NCBI GenBank assembly: GCA_021372535.1
Contig: JAJFUH010000174.1
Coordinates: 1-7,415 of the forward strand
Source: a bacterium
GTDB lineage: Bacteria > Latescibacterota > Latescibacteria > Latescibacterales > Latescibacteraceae
Length of the DNA stretch: 7,415 nucleotides
Reading direction: 5' to 3'
Positions 1 to 4,872 of the stretch are shown here, piece after piece. How positions within the stretch are numbered: position 1 is the stretch's first letter; each line of letters opens with the position of its first letter. The position numbers were made by a program, and so were the translations under genes. Below the pieces are notes generated by a model that made no database searches, was not told where the DNA came from, and worked only from the letters and a program-made list of their open reading frames with translations.

Positions 1-1
1 C

Positions 2-26
2 CCCCTCTCTTGCCACAAGAGAGGGG
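2..26. repeat. Perfect 11-bp stem hairpin at the window edge
   Basis: Positions 2-12 (CCCCTCTCTTG) and 16-26 (CAAGAGAGGGG) are perfect reverse complements around a 3-nt loop. No T-run follows on the + strand, so it is not a classic terminator in that direction. It could be the stem of a terminator for a gene reading on either strand from outside the window, but the flank needed to judge the - strand lies beyond the edge. Confidence 0.6.
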
Positions 27-264
27 AAGCGCCCGCTAACATCTATTTTATCAAGGTGTTATGCGCGGGGTGAGTTTCCATGGTTAAGAGTGGCAACTAT
101 CATATTCTACTGCAAATAAAAGGTACTCAGTAGTTTAACCGTCAGTTCTGATCCGTTATATCTTTTTGTGCCTTTGTGTTTTCGTGGTTAAATATTTTCA
201 TGAATAACACTCATAACTATAAATAGTCACAACGAAGGATGAAAAATGTTTACAGGCTGCATAT

Positions 265-293
265 GGATTCCCGATTAAAGATTCGGGCATGAC
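265..293. repeat. REP-like palindromic element (GGATTCCCG...CGGG.ATGAC type)
   Basis: The element reads GGATTCCCGATTAAAG then ATTCGGGCATGAC. CCCGA at 270-274 pairs with TCGGG at 283-287 to give a short hairpin. The same GGATTCCCG / CGGGAATGAC boundaries occur in both arms of the 4667-4761 element, so at least three half-copies of one repeat family lie in the window. Short dispersed hairpins of this type are common in intergenic DNA of many bacteria; no function can be assigned here. Confidence 0.6.
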
Positions 294-392
294 GGCGTTA
301 CAGGGACTCCATATACCTGGCCGGGGCTTCCCCACAGGAAACCGTTGATACATTTTATTGCTCCGGCGGATAAATAATGATACCAATAGCAG

Positions 393-439
393 GAATAGAT
401 GCCGAAACAAGTTCGGCATGACGTCATCCGATATCACTG
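393..439 (+). repeat. Palindromic intergenic repeat, copy A
   Basis: The core is a perfect 8-bp stem, ATGCCGAA (399-406) and TTCGGCAT (412-419), with loop ACAAG. It runs directly into the 10-bp palindrome ATGACGTCAT (418-427). Its reverse complement matches 2970-3016 over 47 nt with 5 mismatches by my alignment, so the two copies are inverted relative to each other and bracket the transaldolase-nagA pair. The GCCGAAACAAGTTCGGC core resembles a widely dispersed class of bacterial REP-like hairpins. Confidence 0.75.
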
Positions 440-600
440 TTTAATCGCCGAAGCAATAAGATAAATCCGGGTTAAGGATAGAGCTTCTGAAAAAGGCTCA
501 CATGATAATCCGGTTGAAACATAATAATTCCGCCTTAAGAACGCAAATAAACACAGCGGGTCATATAAAAATGACTAAATTACCGAACATATAAAAAATA

Positions 601-629
601 TTGACAGTACGGGCATCACGTTCTATATT
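601..629 (+). promoter_or_regulatory. Sigma70-like promoter for the transaldolase-nagA unit
   Basis: TTGACA at 601-606 is a perfect -35 consensus. It is followed by a 17-nt spacer and TATATT at 624-629, one base from the -10 consensus. An A/T-rich tract (588-600) lies immediately upstream and could act as an UP element. Transcription would start near 636, about 165 nt before the transaldolase start codon. It is the best promoter match I found in the window. Confidence 0.7.
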
Positions 630-635
630 TTGATA

Positions 636-800
636 TATGGAAACTCCTGCATCCGAATCCGACTGTCCCGGGCACCGATTACAGCCCGTCCACACGATTC
701 ACTCCGTACATGTTCGCGGTGCACATTTACGTATAATCAATAGTATGGGATACCATTTTAGTATCCGGCCTGAAAAGGTCTATCGAGGAGGCTGAGAATC
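636..800 (+). promoter_or_regulatory. Long untranslated leader of the transaldolase gene
   Basis: If transcription starts near 636, the leader is about 165 nt. I recognise no riboswitch consensus in it. A small hairpin (GGATAC 748-753 with GTATCC 761-766, 7-nt loop) stands about 20 nt before the Shine-Dalgarno sequence AGGAGG (786-791), which lies 9 nt from the start codon. A perfect TATAAT at 732-737 could be the -10 of a second, nearer promoter, but no good -35 is placed 16-18 nt upstream. Regulation through the leader is only a possibility. Confidence 0.35.
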
Positions 801-1658
801 ATGAAATTATTTCTTGACACGGCAAACCTGCAGGAAATCAAGGAAGCCGTATCATGGGGAATTATCGAGGGTGTAACGACTAACCCATCGCTTATAAAAA
901 AGGCAGTCCTTGAGCTCAAGAAATCGCACGAAGACACCAACATGGAAAACTATATCAAGAAAATCCTTGCCACTGCGGGAAGGATGTGCCCCGTTTCACT
1001 GGAAGTTCCCGGGCTCGATGCGGATGATATGGTTAACCAGGGAATGTATCTCTACGAAAAATTCGACCAGGTAACAGGAAACGTCGTCATAAAGATTCCG
1101 GTCTGCACCATGAATTCCAAAGGCGAGGGTAATCTGTTCGACGGTATCATGGCTATCAGACGCCTTACCGACGAACGTATTCCGGTGAATGCCACGCTGA
1201 TTTTTACACCGGAACAGGCGCTGCTCGCAGCCAAGGCGGGCGCCGAATATGTCAGCCCCTTTGCCGGGCGCATCGATGACCGTATACGCCGCGCAGCCGG
1301 GGTTTCCTTCGATAAAAGCGAATATTTCCCCGCCGAGGGTATTTCCGATACGGAAAATCCGGACATGATCATCACCGATCAGGGGCTGCTGAGCGGAGTC
1401 GATCTCGTATCGCGCATAGCGGATATTTTCATCGAATATGAAATCGAATGCGAAATCATCGCCGCAAGCATCCGTAACGCGATTCAGGCCCGTGAAATGG
1501 CGGAAGTCGGCGCGCATATAGCCACCATACCGTTTTCGGTTCTCAAGGCAATGGTAGTCCATCCCGGCACAAAGGATGGTATCGACGCTTTCACCGGCGA
1601 TCTTGTCGAGGAGTATCTCGATCTTTTCAAAACCGGAAACGATACAACCTGCGAATAA
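801..1658 (+). CDS. tal: Transaldolase / fructose-6-phosphate aldolase family protein
   Basis: This is a class I aldolase of the TalC/FSA-like transaldolase family, a cytoplasmic TIM-barrel enzyme that moves a dihydroxyacetone unit between sugar phosphates. The sequence shows the N-terminal FLDTANLQEI (Asp6), GVTTNPSL (Asn28) and the Schiff-base lysine in VVIKIPV (Lys98). It also has NATLIFTPEQA, AGAEYVSPFAGRIDD, AASIRN and ATIPFSVL near residue 240. Glu68 and Phe154 occupy positions that in this family favour transaldolase over fructose-6-phosphate aldolase, where Gln and Tyr are usual. At 285 residues it is much longer than the usual 215-225. Most of the excess is an insertion of about 30 residues after GRIDD (roughly 161-194), with a smaller one near 40-60. 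The ATG is preceded by AGGAGG with a 9-nt gap. nagA follows after 100 nt, probably in the same transcript. Family assignment is firm; the exact substrate is inferred. Confidence 0.9.
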   Translation: MKLFLDTANLQEIKEAVSWGIIEGVTTNPSLIKKAVLELKKSHEDTNMENYIKKILATAGRMCPVSLEVPGLDADDMVNQGMYLYEKFDQVTGNVVIKIPVCTMNSKGEGNLFDGIMAIRRLTDERIPVNATLIFTPEQALLAAKAGAEYVSPFAGRIDDRIRRAAGVSFDKSEYFPAEGISDTENPDMIITDQGLLSGVDLVSRIADIFIEYEIECEIIAASIRNAIQAREMAEVGAHIATIPFSVLKAMVVHPGTKDGIDAFTGDLVEEYLDLFKTGNDTTCE

Positions 1659-1758
1659 ACCCTGAGCTTCGGCCCTCCGCTTTCAGGTCTGAAGGAACAA
1701 TTCAGCGTCATATTTCGTACAGAGGCACATACCACCATATACACGGAGGTTTTGATAT

Positions 1759-2940
1759 ATGAAGAACCGGCTTGTTCTGCTGGGCGGTGATATTGTCGTA
1801 TCGGAAGGAATCATGCATGACGGCGTGATCGTGGCGGAAAATGGCATCATCACCGCTGTCGACCATGTATCGTCGTTCACCCCTCAGGACAGCGACCGGA
1901 TAATCGAATGCGGCGGATACTTCGTATGCCCGGGTTTCATCGATCTCCACAACCAGGGAGGCGGGGGATATACGGTAACTGACGGCACGAGGGAAAGTGT
2001 CTGCGGAATGGCGTGCGCTCATGCGGCCCACGGAACGACCGGCCTGCTGCTCACCCCTCCGATTATCGGAGATACATACCGTCAGCTCCTGCCGGTGCTT
2101 GCGGAGACTGTCGGCGCGGATACCGGGGGAGCGTCAATCCTCGGAATCCATGCAGAAGGGCCCTTTCTGAACCCCGCAAAAGCAGGCTGCATGCCGCTCG
2201 CGGGAATCAGGAATCCGGACAGGTATGTGCTCGATGAGATTATCGAGCTCGGCGGCGGTAAGATCGCTGAGATGACCATCGCTCCCGAATTGCCCGGCGC
2301 GCTCGACCTTATTCTTACGCTCTCGAGGAAGGGCGTTGTCGCCTCGCTCGGTCATTCGAATGCAACCCTGAACGATGTGCTCCGGGCGATCGACCACGGG
2401 GCATCGCATGTCACGCACTTTTTCAACGCCATGAGCCCGATCCACCACCGTGAGCCGGGGCTTACCGGCGCGGCGCTCTATTCGACCGATCTCACGGTCG
2501 AGCTTGTCGCCGACGGTTTCCACATACACCCGTGGATACTTGGGCTGGCCGTACAGAACAAGAGCGTGGCCCTGACCTGCCTCGTTACCGACTGCATGCA
2601 TGTCATGGGATTCGAGGATGGAGTCTATGATTCCCTCGGGCTGCGGGTGCGGCTTGAAAACGGGAAGCTGACGCTTGCCGACAATCCCGATGTACTCGCG
2701 GGAAGTGTGCTTACCCTCGACCGTGCTGTGGCCAACATGGTAACCATGGTCGGCCTTTCCCTCGCGGATGCGGTGACCATGGCATCGACAACACCCGCGA
2801 CGGTTCTTGGGCTTGAAAACCGTAAGGGACACCTCGAGACGGGATACGATGCCGATATTGCCGTGCTTGACCGCACATACCGTGCCGCCGCGACCATAGT
2901 CGGGGGAGATGTTGTTCATAATACCATAGAATGCGCGTAA
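1759..2940 (+). CDS. nagA: N-acetylglucosamine-6-phosphate deacetylase
   Basis: This amidohydrolase-superfamily enzyme hydrolyses N-acetylglucosamine-6-phosphate to glucosamine-6-phosphate and acetate in the cytoplasm, in amino-sugar use and cell-wall recycling. The 393-residue length is typical. Seen in order: PGFIDLHNQGGGG (60-70), the metal-binding Glu133 in HAEGPFLNP, His199 in SLGHSNAT, and His220 in VTHFFNAMSPIHHREPG. Next come His255 in ADGFHIHP and the catalytic Asp278 in LVTDCM. The C-terminal TGYDADIAVLD strand is that of the small composite beta domain. The first metal motif reads His-Asn-Gln rather than His-x-His, so a single-metal site built on Glu133, His199 and His220, as in Escherichia coli NagA, is likely (inference). 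GGAGG lies 9 nt before the ATG. It sits 100 nt after the transaldolase gene, suggesting a joint sugar-phosphate role. No nagB-type deaminase is in the window. An N-acetylgalactosamine-6-phosphate substrate cannot be excluded. Confidence 0.9.
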   Translation: MKNRLVLLGGDIVVSEGIMHDGVIVAENGIITAVDHVSSFTPQDSDRIIECGGYFVCPGFIDLHNQGGGGYTVTDGTRESVCGMACAHAAHGTTGLLLTPPIIGDTYRQLLPVLAETVGADTGGASILGIHAEGPFLNPAKAGCMPLAGIRNPDRYVLDEIIELGGGKIAEMTIAPELPGALDLILTLSRKGVVASLGHSNATLNDVLRAIDHGASHVTHFFNAMSPIHHREPGLTGAALYSTDLTVELVADGFHIHPWILGLAVQNKSVALTCLVTDCMHVMGFEDGVYDSLGLRVRLENGKLTLADNPDVLAGSVLTLDRAVANMVTMVGLSLADAVTMASTTPATVLGLENRKGHLETGYDADIAVLDRTYRAAATIVGGDVVHNTIECA

Positions 2941-2969
2941 TGAGACGGCATAATGCCCCGGTGATTGAA

Positions 2970-3016
2970 CAATGACACCGGATGACGTCATACCGAACTT
3001 GTTTCGACATCTATTC
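2970..3016 (-). repeat. Palindromic intergenic repeat, copy B
   Basis: This is the reverse complement of the repeat at 393-439, with 42 of 47 positions matching by eye, and it shares the ATGACGTCAT palindrome (2982-2991). Two of the differences fall at paired positions of the hairpin stem (ATACCGAA / TTCGACAT instead of ATGCCGAA / TTCGGCAT). This copy therefore has a weakened stem and looks decayed relative to copy A. It begins 29 nt after the nagA stop codon. Confidence 0.75.
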
Positions 3017-3035
3017 CGGATAGAAGTATTATTTT

Positions 3036-3240
3036 ATCCGGTTATCCAGTTTGATAAGCATAGAAAACTATTATAATCAGAATTGATAATTTATTTTGAT
3101 AGTATATGATCCCCCCTGCCTACGGCATCCCCCCTTTTTAAGGGGGGAGCGGCTTTGGGGACACTTTCATCCATATAAGGGGGGCACGGCGAAGCCGAGG
3201 GGAATCAATCATGTTAACTGATTTAACTGGATAACCGGAT
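3036..3240. repeat. 205-bp unit with perfect 16-bp terminal inverted repeats
   Basis: ATCCGGTTATCCAGTT at 3036-3051 is the exact reverse complement of AACTGGATAACCGGAT at 3225-3240. Inside are a G/C hairpin (CCCCCCTT 3129-3136 with AAGGGGGG 3140-3147) and a short one (CGGC-GAA-GCCG near 3187-3197). The interior also holds runs of C and G (3110-3116, 3178-3184, 3198-3202). No open reading frame lies inside, and no clear target-site duplication is seen, though the flanks are low-complexity A/T. The shape fits a MITE-like or REP/BIME-like non-coding element; mobility is not shown. Confidence 0.6.
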
Positions 3241-3271
3241 TAATTTATTTATGCAATGGAGCAATAATAAC

Positions 3272-3378
3272 TGGCTACTCCCCATTTTTTAAGAACTCTT
3301 TTTTATATGTTACTTCCTTTGCGTGCCCAAAGGAAGTAACCAGGGAAAGGGCACCCCGTGAAAAGCCTTTTTCCCCGT
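3272..3378 (+). repeat. Long hairpin repeat, copy 1
   Basis: Positions 3309-3378 match 7332-7401 at 69 of 70 bases by eye (only 3343 G versus 7366 A differs). Weaker similarity extends upstream to about 3272, including TCCCCATTTT and a run of T. The unit contains a perfect 13-bp stem, GTTACTTCCTTTG (3309-3321) and CAAAGGAAGTAAC (3328-3340), around a 6-nt loop. A conserved G/C-rich tail with GGGCACCCCGTG follows. GTGCCC (3323-3328) could alternatively pair with GGGCAC (3349-3354). No T-run follows the stem on either strand, so it is not a standard terminator. Confidence 0.85.
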
Positions 3379-3680
3379 ATTACGTTATGCTGTCGTTCGA
3401 CAATACCGTCGAATTCATATAAAAAAGCATAATTAAGGCATAACATCTTGAAATATCGAATATTACATCTTTTTTACGCTGCCCGGATGAACAAAAATGT
3501 CGATAGAGATAGTAATAAGACACAACAACCCGCACGGACAAATGTCATTATAACTCACATTTATACAATATATTATGCAATTTAATACACACAAGTTCCT
3601 TTTTTGGTACAAGTGTTGCATATTCAATTCATATGAAATTATCGAATATGCGCACGTTCGATAAGTGAAGGAGATGCTCG

Positions 3681-4565
3681 GTGAATCTGCTCGAAAAACT
3701 CAATGAACAAAAACTGCTCCTCAGCGATGGCGCATGGGGGACAGAACTCGCGAAAAAAGGCTACGGCGGCGGAATCTGCTCGGAGCTGCTCAATGTGGAG
3801 AAGCCGGAAGTGCTCGCGGAAATCGCTTCGTCATATGTGGAGGCCGGTTCGGATATAATCCTCACCAACACATTCGGCGGCAGCCCGTACAAGCTCGCAA
3901 AGTATGGCCTCGAAGACCGTCTCGACGAGCTGAACGAAGCGGGAGTCCGTATCTCGCGGAAAGCCGCGGGGGATCGGGTAATCGTCCTCGGCTCGATAGG
4001 CCCGACCGGGGAATTTCTTTCTCCGCTCGGAACAGTGACCGAAGGCGAGATGATCGAGGGGTTCGCGCGGCAGGTTAAGGCATTTGTCGCCGGAGGCGCT
4101 GACGGCGTCATCGTCGAATCGATGACCGATCTCGGCGAGATTGTCTGTGCTCTCAGGGCGGTGAAGGACAACACCGATTTCCCCATTGTGTGCTCGATGA
4201 CCTTCGACAAGGGGCTGAGAGGATTTGCCACCATGATGGGAGTGAAACCCGAAGATGCGGCCCGGAGACTCGAACAGGAGGGCGCCGATCTTGTCGGCTC
4301 GAACTGCGGCTGGGGCATCGAAGAGATCATCGAGGTCGCGCGGATCATGAGACCGGTAACGAAGCTCCCGCTCTGGTTCAAGCCCAACGCCGGCATGCCT
4401 GAACTCGTGAACGGGGAGACAGTATACCGTCACACACCCGGATTCATGGCCTCACGGGCGGTTGACCTCATCCGCGCCGGAGCATCGGTTATCGGCGGCT
4501 GCTGCGGCAGCACACCGGACCATATCCGTGAAATGCGGAAGGTTGTCGATTCAATACGATCCTGA
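3681..4565 (+). CDS. Homocysteine S-methyltransferase domain protein
   Basis: This is a stand-alone protein of the zinc-dependent family that includes BHMT, MmuM and the N-terminal module of MetH. These enzymes transfer a methyl group to homocysteine to make methionine. Visible signatures are LSDGAWGTEL (14-23), LTNTFGGS (61-68), LGSIGPTGE (103-111) and VESMTDLGE (145-153). The zinc cysteines are all present: Cys209 in GSNCG and Cys274-Cys275 in GGCCGSTP. The 294-residue length covers just the catalytic barrel, with no folate, cobalamin or activation domain. The methyl donor is therefore unknown; it could be S-methylmethionine, a betaine-like compound, or a methyl-corrinoid protein encoded elsewhere. 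The start is GTG, supported by AAGGAG (3668-3673) 7 nt upstream and by the conserved N-terminus. An ATG at 3674 is out of frame. It is isolated between two repeat-filled gaps, so it is probably transcribed alone. Confidence 0.9.
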   Translation: MNLLEKLNEQKLLLSDGAWGTELAKKGYGGGICSELLNVEKPEVLAEIASSYVEAGSDIILTNTFGGSPYKLAKYGLEDRLDELNEAGVRISRKAAGDRVIVLGSIGPTGEFLSPLGTVTEGEMIEGFARQVKAFVAGGADGVIVESMTDLGEIVCALRAVKDNTDFPIVCSMTFDKGLRGFATMMGVKPEDAARRLEQEGADLVGSNCGWGIEEIIEVARIMRPVTKLPLWFKPNAGMPELVNGETVYRHTPGFMASRAVDLIRAGASVIGGCCGSTPDHIREMRKVVDSIRS

Positions 4566-4619
4566 AACTGATCGGTGCGTGTATTTGTAATTCATTCAGT
4601 GATATATCGATAGTATTAT

Positions 4620-4817
4620 TTGGTTATTGAATTAGTCCATAATCATGTATTTACCGTACGAGGATTGTCATTCCCGGGAACAAAGTGAATCGGGAATCCG
4701 GTAATAATATCACCTTGTCATAAGCATGAAATGATGGATTCCCGTTTTCACGGGAATGACACTTTTTCGGGCATCGATATCCCATTCGAAAGTTCTTATG
4801 GACTGTTGAATAACCAA
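4620..4817. repeat. Nested inverted-repeat element of about 200 bp
   Basis: Outer arms: TTGGTTATT (4620-4628) pairs perfectly with AATAACCAA (4809-4817). AGTCCATA (4634-4641) pairs with TATGGACT (4797-4804), with a short mismatched segment between. The outer arms enclose a second, inner inverted repeat (4667-4761). No reading frame lies inside. Its size and architecture are close to the 205-bp unit at 3036-3240, but the arm sequences are not the same. It may be a decayed MITE-like unit, or a REP pair that landed inside an older palindrome. Confidence 0.5.
4667..4761. repeat. Inverted pair of REP-like repeats
   Basis: The left half-copy (4667-4699) starts GTCATTCCCG and ends CGGGAATCC. The right half-copy (4735-4761) reads the opposite way, starting TGGATTCCCG and ending CGGGAATGAC. 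Each half can fold into its own CCCG/CGGG hairpin, and together they can pair across a 35-nt spacer. The same boundaries occur in the single copy at 265-293. The arrangement resembles the BIME pairs formed by REP sequences in other bacteria. Confidence 0.7.
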
Positions 4818-4872
4818 TACCGGTATCAGTATCTACAATACACTCACACCTTTTTACAGAGAGAGTAACGCC

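Larger units (their letters stand above)
27..600. other. Gene-free intergenic region with REP-like repeats
   Basis: No credible coding sequence is present on either strand. A 79-codon minus-strand reading frame (198-437) runs through two palindromic repeats and has no family resemblance I recognise. The stretch holds two REP-like elements (265-293 and 393-439). The first is itself framed by a 7-bp inverted repeat, ATATGGA at 261-267 and TCCATAT at 308-314. The segment around 160-195 (TTTGTGCCTTTGTGTTTTCG) looks like low-complexity dispersed intergenic sequence. From about 440 to 600 I see only AT-rich DNA leading into the promoter. Confidence 0.7.
2941..3680. other. 740-nt gene-free region packed with repeat elements
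   Basis: No coding sequence is supported on either strand. In order it holds a 6-bp hairpin just after nagA (CCGGTG 2958-2963 with CACCGG 2976-2981, no T-run), palindromic repeat copy B (2970-3016), the 205-bp inverted-repeat unit (3036-3240), and the long hairpin repeat copy 1 (3272-3378). About 300 nt of AT-rich DNA then leads to the methyltransferase gene. In that last part I see only weak promoter candidates, for example TTGCAT at 3616-3621 with a poor -10, and no recognisable SAM or cobalamin riboswitch. Confidence 0.7.
4566..4872. other. 307-nt gene-free region upstream of the propeller gene
   Basis: No coding sequence is supported. Most of the gap is the nested inverted-repeat element at 4620-4817. 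Downstream of it lies a 10-bp palindrome (ATACCGGTAT, 4817-4826). A weak promoter candidate is TTGAAT at 4806-4811 with TATCTA at 4830-4835; the 18-nt spacing is acceptable but both boxes are imperfect. No terminator with a T-run was found after the methyltransferase gene. Confidence 0.6.

Noticed and set aside
198-437. 79-codon minus-strand reading frame
   Set aside because: It runs through two palindromic REP-like repeats, has no plausible ribosome site or domain, and its peptide (VMPNLFRHL, MPESLIGNP) is the kind produced by translating such repeats.
996-1562. 188-codon minus-strand frame opposite the transaldolase gene
   Set aside because: It is antisense to a gene with a complete set of catalytic motifs and shows no recognisable domain.
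2134-2991. 285-codon minus-strand frame opposite nagA
   Set aside because: It is a shadow of the codon pattern of nagA; the + strand frame has all the NagA motifs.
2982-2991. ATGACGTCAT as a regulator binding site
   Set aside because: The same palindrome is part of the dispersed repeat at 418-427, so it is better explained as repeat sequence than as an operator.
3309-3340. Hairpin repeat as a transcription terminator
   Set aside because: The stem is strong, but no T-run follows it on the + strand and only A-rich sequence follows on the - strand. Copy 2 also lies beyond a separate, complete terminator.
3541-3680. SAM or cobalamin riboswitch ahead of the methyltransferase gene
   Set aside because: The context invited the search, but none of the conserved core motifs I know is present in this AT-rich stretch.
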